DNA from: Hygrocybe punicea
Taxonomy: Eukaryota > Basidiomycota > Agaricomycetes > Agaricales > Hygrophoraceae
Direction: 5' to 3'
Length of the DNA stretch: 64,000 bases
NCBI GenBank assembly: GCA_963556145.1
Contig: OY744466.1
Coordinates: 3,224,001 to 3,288,000 of the forward strand
Shown here: one piece after another, positions 32,101 to 44,508 of the stretch
Position numbering within the stretch: position 1 is the first letter of the stretch
Layout: each line of letters begins with the position of its first letter
The notes under the pieces: generated by a model
What the model was told of the DNA's origin: nothing
Databases searched by the model: none
Seen by the model: the letters and a program-made list of their open reading frames with translations, nothing else
Made by a program: the position numbers and the translations under genes

Positions 32101-34562
32101 GGGTTGTGGCTGCATTGATTGGGAGCGGGAGTTAGAGCCTGTGGCGAATGACGACAGCAGTGACATAACGGAGGGCATACTAGATTCCTTGTCCTTCCCG
32201 GCCGGGCCTTGGAATTCAGACTGCATACGCGAGAGGATGGGCGAGACTAAGTTGGAGGGGCCAGTCGATGACGAGATTGAAGGTGAGTGCGTGTCAGTCG
32301 TGGCAACTGATGCGGCATCCGCCTCATCGTCCCCCTCGCCTTCTGCCGCAACAGTTCTCAAGAGTTCGACAAAACTATCAATAGCGGCCAGCTCATCCAC
32401 GTCGTTGTCTTCTAGAGTGCGCATGACAATCTCATCACCAAGTATAAGCCAAAAGGCCTCGCTGTCATCATACTCCTCACGGTCCGGATTAGCAGCCTGA
32501 TGTTGACAAGACTCCCACACTAGGTCCGCTAGCGGCTTCCTATACTCTGGTATGTCTTTGATGGAGCTGTACACTACTTGCAGAGCCGTCACCACCGCGG
32601 CACGCGTCAAGGGTCGCCTATGCATGAGTACCGGATTCCCAAGTAGGAGTTGTTCCCAGTTGACGAGCCACTCGGGTGAGGTCGGTGACAGGTCGCGCTG
32701 CTCGGACATGATAAGGGGGAGTTTGGCAGTATCGGTATCTGTTAGGTGGTTTGCGAGAGTGAGGAGTGTGGTGGAGAGGAGCGGGTTTAAGCATGTCGTG
32801 TGGTCCCGGGACAATATGAAGGAGAGTGTCCGTAGGAACGGAGTAGGCGCATCCATTGGCTCTGATAGTGGGATGATAAAAGGCGAGTCATCTTGGTTTC
32901 TTGTATGCAGTGAGTGGAGATGAACAGATAGGTAGGTGGAACAGACCTTAAAGAATGTATGTACATCGAAAGTTGATGTAATGTCTCACCCACTGCACAC
33001 GCTTCCGCTTCCTCCAGTGCTATGTGGGCTTCTCGTGAGTCCAATTCCTGCAATACGTCCTTGAGTGTTCCTGCAACCTCGTCTAATATCTTCTCCCTTG
33101 CAAAACAGATAGCACCATTCCAATCAAACTCGCACGCGACCCACGCATTCACGCTTCTGGAAAGCATGGGACCAAGACGACCAGCATCCCAGCCACTAAC
33201 ATCATCCTTGGGCCAAGCACGCTCCATCAGCTCGCGTTCCACGTCCATGTGCCCCGGCGCTCCCGAATGTGAATAGCTAAGAGAGCTCTCACGCGAGATG
33301 TACGCGCGAGCAAGGCGCGTGCACAGGCCTTTGCGGATATAGTTGCGTAGGGTGCGATGGGCGCCAATGGATACTTGTATGAAAGTCTGCATAGCAGGAA
33401 GCGATGGAGAGGGGGGAGGTAAGAGGTGCTGCTTGAGGATGACCATGCAGTAGGTCGAATATGGACCAGAAAAAAGTGAGTCCAGTGTCTCTGTAATATG
33501 TTCCTCGGGCCCGGAATTTGAGCGTGTGCGGGCCATTACAGTGAGGCGGGGGAGGGGTGATGCGTAAAATGCAAGTGCTCGGAAGAGGGTTGGGAGGATA
33601 GATTTCAGCATATCGGGCGAGAGGGACTTTAGGCAAACGGAAAGATGAGCAAGGTAGAGGGCCGTGGCGATGTCCGCTGGATGTTTCGGGGGAGGCGTAA
33701 TTGGACGAGAAGTAGAGGCGACGATGGATATAGAGGAGGGATGCCGACGGTGGGTGTTTGCAGGCCGCGTAGATATACTTGCACTTGACTGTGGATCTGC
33801 GATTGAGGATAAGACCGTCGCTGAAAAATCTTGTGTTGGTTGGATGCAGTGCATGTCCACGGCGCAGTCAACGAGGCCATTGTAAAATTGTAATACACCT
33901 GCAAGCGCATCGTCAGGAAGCCTTGCCGCTATGTCAATGTTTTCTACCACAGAAGAAAGAAATGAAGCAAGGACATCCACACTACGCTCGCGCTCGGCAT
34001 GTTCTACCGCGTCGCTGCTAGTGATAAGGCCGTCAAACGCGCCTTGCAACCACGACTTGAGGACATTAATGAAGGGATTCTCAATGCCGAGGACCTCTTT
34101 GCCCCATCTCGTAAGCGCACGTAAAGCCTTGAATCGGGTCTCCCACAACTCCGGAGACCAGAGCGTGGCAGCCTGGCCCAGAAAGAGAGAAAAGTATGTG
34201 AGCCTGTCGCCTGTTGCGAGCACGGTGGCTTCGTGGTTTTCCCAGTACGAGGAGAGAATATCGTAGCCGGCAGATTGGAGTGACACTGGAGAGTCCGCGG
34301 AACATAAGGACGCAATAATTGGGTTGAGGACGTGGGGTTGTGGCAGAGGAGACTGGGTGGCGAGCATGGCGGCGAGGGTGCGTGCATGGGTGAGACTAGG
34401 GACAGCAGGCGGTGTGAGGGCAACAATGAGATCCTCTAAAGGAAGCTGCTGAGGAGTAGGCCGAGGCAACGGGGGTGCTCCAGGTCTCCCCCCGGGCCTG
34501 AGCCAGTTGAAGGCAAAAGAATTCGTGTTTGAGCGTGGCCGTTGGCGATGAGGATGGTCCAT
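29199..34562 (-). CDS. tsc2: Tuberin (TSC2) family GTPase-activating protein
   Basis: Exons 34562-32990, 32861-30256 and 30206-29199 join in frame to 1728 residues, close to human tuberin (about 1,800). The first two exons encode the long helical tuberin body; the third encodes the Rap/Ran-GAP domain, with the Asn-thumb motif HIGNDYVRIVWNDSG (about residue 1574), a QFQFVNIVIEP strand and the conserved ENLPLLARQLSLLAD helix. In other fungi tuberin acts with hamartin (TSC1) as a GAP for the small GTPase Rheb and restrains TORC1 in response to nutrients. The start was chosen as MDHPHRQRP, the first Met leading into the Pro-rich conserved part. The second intron (49 nt) is typical; the first (128 nt) is long and its acceptor is less certain. 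The gene ends 80 bp from transposon debris. Confidence 0.9.
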
Positions 34563-35502
34563 CGCCAGAGGCAGACACGTGACTTTCAGCTGGTCAGCGG
34601 GCAGGAAGACTTTTTGGTGGTATTCAATGACATCTAGACATCCATGGCCATCGGCATACATGCTGTTCACTGGCTCTCCATAGCGGAACTGCATGATGTG
34701 CGGTGCGCATTTTTTTCATCTTGAATCTGGCCGTTGAACGTTGAACCTTCAGATAGCACAATGTCCATCGCAGAGATATACTCCTCAGGATTGAAGGTGC
34801 AGTTGGATTTCCTGTGATATATCTTCGTCATCAAGCTTGGACTCCTTGTGGAGGCCATAGAAACCCATCCAGGTCCTCAAGGAAGTCCCAGAGCCCACTC
34901 GCTGTCGCGGCTCATCTCTTCTTTTTCAGCCCTACGGTGAGCCTTGAGGGCTCAGCCCCACGATCAAGACAAGTCCAGTGGGGTACTGGCCATGGGGTAT
35001 AACCATGTGGAAATCTGCCCCAGCAGATTCTCATCGAGCCCCTCCAGGCCTGATAAGAGGAACAATCATGATGTTCCTGTTGCATGAGCACTGCATGGCA
35101 CCTCTCCTGCACCTCTCCTGCACCGCACCGCACCTTTTTGCACCGCACCGCACTTTCTGCACCACACCGCCGGGCCTTTTTTGTGCCTTTGCACAGCGCT
35201 GGCCCCCTTTTATTCTTATTTTCTCCGACTTCACCCACCCCTTCACCCTTCAACAACTTAACCACGTGAGAAATTTCCATGTAGTTCATTGGGATTTGCA
35301 GCTCACTCAGGGTCGGAATCACTCCGGGGGCTGAGTCTGTTAGACTATCAGCAATCAGGACTACGCCGGAAACAGACAAAGATCATTTATAAAATGCTGT
35401 GGCAAGTCATCCAGTATGTCGTTAAAACAAATGATTATTTCCTGTACCATAACACAGAGCGAGACAAACAATACAATAATAGATAAATGAAACAATAGTA
35501 TC
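34563..35502. other. Intergenic, tsc2 promoter and possible element remnant
   Basis: 940 bp between the tsc2 start and the end of the next gene. The part 35090-35170 holds a short microrepeat (CTCCTGCACC, CACCGCACCGCAC). The part 35270-35360 has a GGGTCGGAATCACTCCGGGG stretch that looks like the end of a degraded retroelement, but no protein domain supports this. Confidence 0.35.
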
Positions 35503-36828
35503 TCATTCTCCTACGAGTGATCCCTCCCCCATTTGGAGGTTCTGCTTCAGATTCTTCTTGGCAGGAGTCAAACTCTTGAGAAATAAATCTGGTGTGACGG
35601 CAATAGCTTCCGCAAACGCAAAAGCCACCCCGACGGCAGCATTCAAAACACGCCATCGAACCCCGATTACGTCTACCCGTTCGACACCAGAATCCACAGT
35701 GGCAAGTGGGTATGCAATTTGGGCAGCGAGACGGATGATAGAAGCCGTGAGGGGATCAAAGGGGATAGTTAGTATTGGTACCGAGTTGGTTAACGACCGA
35801 GACCGCTGCGTAGGGGTCGAAGGACGGAACGATATGAGAGTTCCAAAAAGGGCTGGAATGAATAACGAGGGGATGGACCAGTGTCCAATGACACTCCAAA
35901 ATACAGATGTTTGGAATACACTCCAGGGAGGATACACAAGATATACCGTTGAAGCAGAGGATCCCGCCCCCGGCAAAAGCGAAAGCTTATAATCCAACGA
36001 TATTTGAGCATGTGAAGGAATTTGCCGAGACGAACAATACCATACCTCGACAGTTCTCCACGGGATGATTATGTATAGAATATACAGCAATTCCAGAACT
36101 GCGGTCAGCGACCAGATATTTCGAGAATTTGAGAGAAACTGTAGAACAATGAGCACCAGGAAACCCAGAGAATAAGCGATTGAACTTGCGGAGCGAACAG
36201 ATACCACTAAATCACTCGTCCTTTGTAAAACAATCTCTTCCCGCTTCTTGACCACCCCGACAATAGCATCAACATCCGGACGAGGCACGACGCTCAAAAT
36301 ACTGCGGGTAGGACTCCGGGGCAACGGCGGCGGGCCACTGGGAGAGCCCAACTGAGACACCGTTGGGCTGGCATGAAAAGGAGAAGTCACGATAGGCGAA
36401 AACGGATTACTCTTGAGTATGGTGGAGACCTCGTACGCCTCGTTAACAGGAGTAGACTCTCGGATGGGGTCAAGTGCTGTAACACGACGGGTTGCGGGGA
36501 CGACGCGGACAGGCATGCGGTTCTTCTCATCCGAGGACTCGGTAACGCGACTAGCGCCAAGGGGGTAAGAAGCTTAGCATCTTTACATGGAGTGAACACA
36601 CCTAGGCGGCGGCTGAGGCTGTACGGATCTCTTCCTTCTCCCAAATAAACCAGCAAATGCGGGCTCTTCCTCCAAAGTGGCTTGGTGTTTGTCGAGATGT
36701 ATCTTGATACGGTCCTGGAGATCCTCCCTTGTGCCTCGGTCGCTGAGACGCAAGGCAACAGCAATTTCTTGTAGTTCGCCCTTTTTCTTTGGCTGAAGAG
36801 CCCCAGAAAACGATTTCGAGGGAGCCAT
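35503..36828 (-). CDS. SAP-like domain protein with transmembrane segments
   Basis: Two exons, 36828-36602 and 36550-35503, joined by a 51-nt intron, give 424 residues. The N-terminus (KKKGELQEIAVALRLSDRGT, then LQDRIKIHLDKH) has the helix-turn-helix pattern of a SAP domain, a DNA/chromatin-binding module. A Ser/Pro-rich linker follows (about 75-160), then four or so hydrophobic segments (LGFLVLIVLQFL, LELLYILYIIIPW, FWSVIGHWSIPSLFIPALF, VLNAAVGVAFAFAEAIA). A SAP-like head on a membrane anchor suggests a nuclear-envelope or organelle-nucleoid tether; this is inference. I do not recognise a named family. It shares a 236-bp divergent promoter with the secreted-protein gene. Confidence 0.75.
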
Positions 36829-36881
36829 AATGGAGTCCAAACAAGAATGGTCATGTGATCCGTAATCTGTGACTCCAGCGC

Positions 36882-36970
36882 TCGGTCCACCGTCACGGTC
36901 CAACGGTCCATGGTCACGGTCCAACGGTCCATGGTCACGGTCCACCGGGTTGTCATCACGGTCCTGTCAC
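36882..36970. repeat. 21-bp tandem repeat in divergent promoter
   Basis: CACGGTCCAACGGTCCATGGT-type units, about four copies with edge variants, lie 54 bp upstream of the SAP-protein start codon and about 95 bp upstream of the start of the secreted-protein gene. Confidence 0.75.
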
Positions 36971-37064
36971 TCCCATACAAATACCAGTGGTTACGCGGTA
37001 ACTAACTCACTTCCATCGCCTTTCTGCTCCCTCCTGGCAGGTTCCTCATTTATTTTATTTCTTA

Positions 37065-37779
37065 ATGCGCTCTATCTTTGCTGTGGTGTTCTTTGTTGCA
37101 CTCGCTGGCCGAGGTGGGTACTGACTGGCCTTGTTCATCCGATGCCGTCCTCCAACCAGAACCCAGTCCTAGCTTTGAAGCTGGCCGTTGGCGGAACAAT
37201 TGGAAACCTTACGGCTGCTGAGGTCCTGCAGGTTAATGATCCCGCAATGACTACAGTATGTCCTTGTCGGATTTGTCTGCATTCCAATCCCCTGATCAGC
37301 TCTTAGTGTCAATCCCAATGTGCACCTGCACACACAGCCATTGCTGTTTGTATCTATGGTGTTGTGCTGTCTGTTCACGCATTGACGAGATCTCTTAGAA
37401 TTGCACCGACGACAACTGCTTGTGTAGCTCTGCAACAATTACTGCTCTTGTTGCCTGCGAACAATGCATGTTTGCGCAAGTTATCGCCACAAACAATCCC
37501 AAGCCTGACCCCAAGGCTGGCTCAACTCCCATTCTAGCGGGTGAGCCATCCACGTCATTTCCGCCATCTGATTTACGTATGAACGGTTTTGCAGCGTACG
37601 CCGCAGCGTGCCACTCGTCCGTAAATGCAACCATACCAGCCAAATCTATTGCTCTCGCGATTCCTGACCACTGGGACGGACCAGCATCTCTGCCTCTGAG
37701 CCTTGGTCCTACAATTGTGGCTGTCGGCTTTGCAGCTATCCTGGGCAGCAGCGCGCTTTTCTTGTTGTCCAATATGTGA
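37065..37779 (+). CDS. Secreted Cys-rich protein with GPI-type C-terminus
   Basis: Four exons, 37065-37113, 37167-37255, 37307-37345 and 37399-37779, with introns of 51-53 nt, give 185 residues. MRSIFAVVFFVALAG is a typical signal peptide. The middle carries a Cys pattern (CQSQC, NCTDDNCLC, CEQCMF, one more Cys near ACHSS) like that of small extracellular proteins of mushroom fungi. The last 25 residues are hydrophobic after a small-residue region, which fits a GPI-attachment signal or membrane anchor. It probably sits at the cell surface. Function unknown. It is not a standard hydrophobin, as the eight-Cys spacing is absent. Confidence 0.78.
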
Positions 37780-37902
37780 GTCGTAAGAGTCTATAGTACA
37801 TGACCATATCTTTCTGCCAATTCTGGCTGCTGGCTGAACAATGTACTATTGGGTCTTTGTATCCTGACCCACCTTGAGATATAATACTCGACAACATTCT
37901 CC
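37780..37902. promoter_or_regulatory. Short intergenic region before the helicase gene
   Basis: 123 bp separate the secreted-protein stop from the first in-frame Met of the helicase. It must contain both the end of one transcript and the start of the next, unless the helicase starts at a later Met. No clear element was seen. Confidence 0.3.
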
Positions 37903-40900
37903 TTGTCCAAATACGCGCCGAGCCTGAGGCCTGAGATTCCCATGCGACCATTTCTAAACAAAACTGCGTCTGATAGGTCAAGAATGATAATATTTACCGA
38001 CACTGTTGATTATACCCTGTGCACTACTTCTCCAACTTTTCGACCTTGCTCCAGTTATTCAATCATTCGCAATTTCTGCTTTGCATCACGACGTTGTCGC
38101 GCTCCTCCTTTTCCCCCGTCGCCTCGTGCCCCTACGGCATCAATCAGACGTCTTCTAACATTTCCGCCTCCTGCAAAATCTCCTGTGTTAACAGCCGCCG
38201 AGCAAGAGTGGCTTCAAGAAGAGTCGCTCCCTTGGTCGTCCAAGCATCTCGAGGCCACACCTACTCCAAGGTTTGACTGGAGACTCAGGGCCACCTCGAG
38301 AGTACCAGTACCGCCATTGCTAGCACCCGTCGGCGATAACTACAAACGCAGAACTCGTCAAAGCTATGTCAAACGCGTGCAGCCTCCGTGTGTTGATGTG
38401 CAAATGGGGGAGCCATTTTTCGAGGAAATCCAATCCTATCAAGCGAGGTGCGTCTTGCCATTCAAGAAACAATATCTCAGTATATAACAACGCAACCTTC
38501 AGGTTTCTAGCTCTCCTATCCGCTGAACAAGCCGAAGAAGAAACCATTCTCAAAGAGCGCTTGTCGACCTGGTCATTGGGCCGACTGAGGGAGGAGGGAT
38601 ACTGCTTGACTCATCTCCAAGCCTTTTGGCTTCAGGCAAATCAATTTGGGCGTCCGGTTGCGGCATTCCTGTTGGGTCCAGGTCAAGCCTTGCCAGAACA
38701 TCGGTTCGAGTGAGACTTGGAAATCATTGTTTTTTTGATTGTTTCGATGAACTCATTTCTTGCAGGAACGGCACTCAAGTATTCATTTCCCGTCTTGATC
38801 CGCTTCAAGAGCAGCCCATGCTGGGAAATGTTGTTGCTCGTAGCACTACGCAACTCAAAGTTTCATTTCAAGAGTGCTTCACTTTGGAAGATGGTCCCTG
38901 GCGGTCAGTGGGTCAGTGTGGTCGACTTTCTTGCTAATTTAAAGACTAGGTTGGATGTTGGATTTTCCAACGTTATCTATCAGCGCATGCGAACGGCAAT
39001 CAGCTACCTCCACCATGACCCTAGTACTCAAGAACTCAGCTCTCACGTGTCCGACCGCCAAATTATCCTGCAAGGCACTCATCTCCGAGATGTACTTCTC
39101 CGAACCTTCTCAAAGTCGAATCCTTCCACCCACTTCCCACTTCAAGAACCTGACGAGGTCAGCTACCTGCCTCGCGAGACTCTAGAACATGGGAGTAAGA
39201 TGATTGGTGGTGCCGGCGGTGCCTTCAGAGATGACTCGAGAATAATGAGCTGGGCGAAAAGGTATCGCGATATGGAACCAATTAGAGTTGAGGGTGATCC
39301 GGTGCTGAGTGGGTTGAACCCGACCCAGATTAAGGCGATTGCAATGATGATCGGAGAACGGATTAGCCTCGTACAAGGGGTAAATATGAACACAATTCTC
39401 TACTCACCATCATGACGGCTTACTCTGTATCCACTGGTTCCCAGCCTCCGGGCACTGGCAAAACTAAAACGATCGTAGAGGCTGTCAAATTGCTCAAGGT
39501 TATTCAAGTTCCCTTGAGATGTTCCGCTCGCTAAAGGCTATGTTATACTGGATTCAGGTTCACTTCCAAGTCCCTCATCCCATCCTAGTGTGCACATATA
39601 CAAATGTAGCTGTCGATAACCTAGTCGAGAGCCTGGCTTTTTCTGGCGTCCGCCCCCTTCGCGTCGGCTATGGTAACAAAGTCAAATCCTCGCTTCTTGA
39701 ACACACGCTCGATTACAAACTCGAAATGCACCCCTTCAAGCCTCAGGTCGATCAGCTCACCATGAAAAAGGAAGTCCTACAAAAGCGCATGAATGGCTTA
39801 CAAATGGAGTCCGACGAGTTGAGGAGGACCAAGAGTGAGGAATCTCAAGAGAGACTAAAAAAGATGCAGGTAACATTGATTGGTATGGAGAAGCAGCATG
39901 GGGCGCTCAAGTCGCGAATATATGCAATCCGCCAAAAGATGTTGAGGCAAGTTGTTGATGATGCCGATGTGGTATGTTGGCTTTGTATTCTTGTATCTTG
40001 GGAGGAATTTACATCTTAGTTCCAAGGTTTGCACGACATGCATCACAGCAGCCTGTGCAGCGCTGAATGTGATAGATTTCCCTGTCGTCTTCCTTGACGA
40101 AGCGTCGATGTCGACGGAACCTGCATCTCTGATTCCCATCATGAAAGGTGTACGTCTTCACTTGCTTCCACTCTACAATTTTTCTTTAGCGTTTATAATC
40201 ATCCAGTCACATCATGTGGCTCTTATTGGTGATCACAAGCAGTTGCCGCCGGTTATCACGAGCCGTGAAGCACAACAAATGGGTCTCGGCATCAGCCTCT
40301 TTGAGCGACTGACTGAGGAAGGAGGTTTGCTTTAGTCATTGAGCTTGTTCCAGCCAGGTGCTAACGTCCCCCACAGTTGTACCATCCATCATGCTAGATG
40401 TCCAATATCGCATGCATCCTGCGATTTCCCGCTTCCCATCTTGCGAGTTTTATAATTTCTCGCTACACGACGGAACTGTGGATTCTGTCGGCAACATCTC
40501 TTCGCGTCTGCAACCCCCAACCTCGCGACACTTGCTACTGAATACAGTTACGGGAACTTTCCCGTCTATCGTTTTCCTGGACCATGGAGGATCAGAATCT
40601 GCCAAAGATCGCAGCAGAGTCAATCTCAACGAAGCCCACATCCTGTGTAGTGTTGTTGAAGACCTCCTTCTTCGTAACGAGGTGAGTACGTGCCTGTGCA
40701 CAGAAACAAGGATATGCACTGATGTCGATTCAGGATCTCCGCGGACAAGATATTGGTATCATTGCACCTTATGTCGCCCAGATCTCGCTTATTACTCGCC
40801 TCCTCACTGCGGATGCTAAACTCAATCAACGATTTAAGGCCGTGTTAGGTGACCACCGGACCATGCAACTTGCAAACATTGAAATCAAGACGGTTGACGG

Positions 40901-41201
40901 GTTCGAGGGGCGAGAGAAGGAAGTGATAATTTTTTCAACGGTGCGCAATAACGCAGGCGGCCATATTGGATTTTTAGCAGACCGAAGAAGGTTGAATGTT
41001 GGACTGACGCGGGCTAAGCGGGGTCTGTTTGTGTTGGGTAGCATCAATACGCTCATGGCGGGCAAACAGTCTGCATCGCGTGTTGGGAAGGGTGCAGAGT
41101 CGTGGCGACGGTATGCTCGGTTCTTGAGAGAAGAAGGGCTTGTGCTTCAGCTGAGTGGGGACCAACTCAGGATCGCGCTTTACGGAAGGGTACTACGGTA
41201 G
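37903..41201 (+). CDS. UPF1/SMUBP2-like SF1 helicase
   Basis: Ten exons: 37903-38447, 38503-38709, 38766-38903, 38950-39379, 39445-39498, 39558-39971, 40027-40149, 40207-40324, 40377-40681, 40734-41201. All join in phase to 933 residues. Motifs: Walker A GPPGTGKT (about 440), CTYTNVAVDNL (motif Ia), VVFLDEAS (motif II), LIGDHKQLPP (motif III), LDVQYRMHP (motif IV), TVDGFEGREK (motif V) and NVGLTRAKRG (motif VI). This is the SF1B 5'-to-3' helicase group of Upf1, SMUBP2/IGHMBP2 and yeast Hcs1. It lacks Upf1's Cys/His-rich domain, so it is more like Hcs1/SMUBP2. The first 150 residues are unusual for the family, Arg/Ser/Pro-rich (RRCRAPPFPPSPRAP, ASIRRLL); a mitochondrial targeting role is possible. 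The start could be any of three Met codons (37903, 37942, 37981). Confidence 0.88.
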
Positions 41202-41704
41202 CAGACGGACGCGAGAAATGAATATGAATTAGGGATTACCGTGGGAACACGGGACGGCAGCCCGGCATGTTGAGCGCTGAAACACGACGATGATCTCAAC
41301 GGCAATCTGGTTACCATGTTAGCGTGTCACGGAGCTGAATCTGGGCAAGATCCTCAAGGAAGTGGATGGGTTCGAATTCGTGATATCTTTTGAAGCAAGT
41401 GAGCAGAACGAGAGCTTAATCGAATGTTGGGGATGAATTGACGGTGAGACATTCGGGTTGTCATGTAACTGGTTATATTACTAGTAATTTATATATTATA
41501 TTATATTATTACTATACTATATTTATTATTAGTATATGCTCACCTTCATCGTATGGCCATTCGTCGTCTCCAGCACCCTGCTGCCAGTGGCTTCTGCACA
41601 CCCTCGGTCCATGTCCAATTAATACAATCTCGGTCTCCATCAGAGCTCGACCTCTACTTTCTCTCCCGTCTTGTCGCCTCGACCGCCTTCCATCATTCTG
41701 CGCT
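41202..41704. other. Intergenic between helicase and zinc-finger gene
   Basis: About 500 bp with a TATATTATATTATTA tract near 41490 and CT-rich DNA after 41560, typical of a fungal promoter. No gene recognised. Confidence 0.4.
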
Positions 41705-44508
41705 ATGCCTGCCCCCTTCTCTTCCCCTGCTGCTCTTTTGGATAATATTAATAACCCTCTCTCCCCCCAACTTCACCTTCACTCTGTTCCCCCCCCCGGA
41801 GAGATGGGCCAATTCGCTCTGCTCTGTCCCGATCCCATGTCTTTCTTGCCCGAGTCCTCGATTTTGCATCCTCCTTTGTTCAAGTCTACACCTAGCAACT
41901 GCTTATCCTCTCATGAATGCTCCTTGCAATTGGCTACCGCGTTCTCACTCTCCAGGTCTCATTCCCAGCAAGACTCGCCTGTTGTGCGGAATTCTCCCTA
42001 CGACATGTCACCATCATCCTCGGTCAGCAGCGATTTCGACCACTCCGCATCTCCTTGGTCCACGACCGTTTCGTTGGGCAAGTGCTCCCTCGAAATGTTC
42101 GCTGCTACTCGTTCCCGAGTCATTCGCGTGAGTGGAGAACTTGAAACTCTCACAACGACCGTGGCTTACGTCATCCGCTCGCAGCTTTTCGACGTGCCTC
42201 ATTTCGCTTCATCCTTTCTCTGCTCGGTATTTGCCCAACATGTTCGTATCTTCCTTTTTTTATCGTTGCCGTAATTTTAAATTATTTTGCAGGCAACCTT
42301 CCCCATTACTATGTGGGAGCTTCGCCCAGATTACTTTGGGCCCAGGCACGATCAAAGGAGCCTCTGGGCCGTTTTCAAATCGCACGAAGAGGTGAGATTG
42401 GGTTGTCTCGGCAGTATTGTCAATATCCCCACGTGTGCAATATTGTGTGCTTACATTTGGGTGCCCAAATGCCGCTCGTGTTTTTGCTCCGCCGCAGTCA
42501 CATGATTCTGTTCAGGAACATCTTCAGGCCGCCCACTCGACAACCTTCTCCTCTTTTTTTTTTCAGGGATCAATTTGCTGTGTGTTAACAACCATGATAT
42601 CAGGCTTGTACCGCTCTCTCCCTGTCAGGCTCAGTCATATCTGTTGTCCCTGCCTTGGAAAGAGACTTAGAACCGTTCCACAAATTGCGACGCTTTGATT
42701 TGGTGACACCCGTTCGTGTTTTACGTATCCTGCCCTTGGGAGAGTTACTGGATCTTCCTTTTAGAGTGTTTCGTCACCCCATCCTTCATCCTCTTTCCCC
42801 CCTTCCTCTGCTTCCTCTGCTTCATCTCAGGTCCTCCGCATGGTCTCTTCGGTTTCTGACCACCATAAATTAGGGCTGGAAGCTCCTCGTGCAGCCTACA
42901 CCATTTCTAGCAACCCACCAAACCCGAGAGCAAGTTTCAGACTCGGCGATTGGTTGTGAGTCATATTTTCTTTGTTCCCCCAATCATTAGATAAGCTCCA
43001 CTCTTTGTCTTACTTTCCTTCTGACAAATCTCCCTGTGCATTTGTCTCAGTTTCATGCTGATCTTGATCGGCCTGTTATGATCGAGGCTGATTTGCATTC
43101 CTTTCCAGATGTAGTTCGCCAAGCTGTGCTGCCCATAATTTCGGGTGAGTATGCGAACGACTTTTGTACTTTCCCCTTGTTCGACCATTCCATGCCACTC
43201 GCTGAGCCTCTTCACAGACGCAACGTTGCGTGTATCGGTTGCGGGTACCCTCGTTCCAGCAGCGGGCTTCCACCTTCTCTAAGTGTACATTCGCCAACGC
43301 GTCCACTTGCCTCTCCCCGCTTTGCGGCCCCGCCCAACCTTCCCATCTGCTTCCCACCAACTTCCCCAACACAAGTATCTAATTTTCCAACGCCTTCGTA
43401 TCAAGCGCCTCCCACACCACTCTTCCAGAATATCCCGAAACCAGGTGGGCTTCCACACCCGCCGCTTACACCATCCGGCCGGGCTTTTTCTACTGGTGGC
43501 AGAGTCCAGAATGTTTCTTCTGACCCCCTCACCCCATGCGTGATGTACTGGCCGGATAACGAATCGCTCCCCGAGCAAGGCCAGATTCGTCCAGGCGGGC
43601 TGGCTGGTGTTCCGGTAAACAACCTTGCCCTCCTTTCCGACCTGATCACTGACGCGGATGCTTAGCAGCCGCCCATTTTGAACACTGGAAACCGGGGGCC
43701 CATTGAACACCAGCCTGGCGATTGGATTTGCCTCAAGTGTAACTATCTGAACTGGCGGCGCCGGAAAGTTTGTCAAACGTGTTTTCCTTGTGCGTCTTGT
43801 CACGCTTGTCGTTCTTCACTGTATCATTGCTTATGTTACCGCTGTTTAGACGCCGAAGGTAACGGTGATTCGATTTCTGCGGCAGTGCAGGCAGAGCGCA
43901 TCGCGCTCCTCACTTCCGTTCTGTCACAAAACCGAACGTTACCTGCAAACCCGTCCTCATGTTCGGCCACTTCGAATTCTTACGGTCCTCGTTCGCAATC
44001 CCTCACCCCTCCTGAATGCCTGCGCTCCTTTGTTGATATATCCCCGAGCAAACCACGCGGCTCTGTTCACCGCTCTCAATCTCACTTCGATCTAGGCACT
44101 CAATATGTGGACTCTCGGCCGATTTATCAAACCTCCGGTAATCGGCAGCCGTCCCCTTCAGTTGGTGTCGTTCCGATTCATGTGCATGCTCCAGCGCCTC
44201 TTTTGCCGTCGTTCTTGCAAGACATAGTCCAATCCCCCACATTGTCACCAGCATCTACGTCTTCTGCTGATCTGTCATTCGAAGAGTACGACGAGACCTT
44301 TCCGTCACCAGTCCGCTCTTCACTTGGACGCTTGTCCAATGCGAAGGAATCATCATCCAACTTACCACCTGGTAATATCTGGCGACTGGATGGCGAAGAG
44401 ACTAAAACCCTCTCCGCTTTGGCCTCATCTAACCGTCAGGATTTGCTGGGCGGAAATCAGAACATCAACCAAGAAATTCTTCGCCTCTCAACAATCAATA
44501 TTGCTTAA
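41705..44508 (+). CDS. RNA-binding protein with two RanBP2-type zinc fingers
   Basis: Clear exons: a block ending at 42955 (SNPPNPRASFRLGDW), 43109-43144 (36 nt), 43218-43614, 43669-43789 and 43850-44508. Joined, they give finger 1 GDWLCSSPSC-AAHNFG-RNVACIGC and finger 2 GDWICLKCNYLNWRRRKVCQTC, followed by the conserved GNGDSISAAVQAERIALL and a Ser/Pro-rich tail. RanBP2-type fingers of this kind bind single-stranded RNA; fungal relatives (Nrp1-like) also have an RRM. The region 42080-42400 encodes RVIRLFDVP and WAVFKSHEE when two introns are removed, which may be part of such an RRM. Exons between 42132 and 42700 are unresolved, and the start (MPAPFSSPAALL) is a guess. Confidence 0.72.

Noticed and set aside
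30229..34694. Two separate tuberin-like genes
   Set aside because: The long frames overlap by less than 100 bp at an intron, and the exons join in phase; one gene explains both.
35089..35330. Possible tRNA or 5S gene
   Set aside because: No cloverleaf or complete A/B boxes could be found.
36869..37306. 145-codon plus-strand frame starting MTPALGPPSR
   Set aside because: It runs through the promoter repeat and an intron; the spliced model starting at 37065 gives a signal peptide and conserved Cys spacing.
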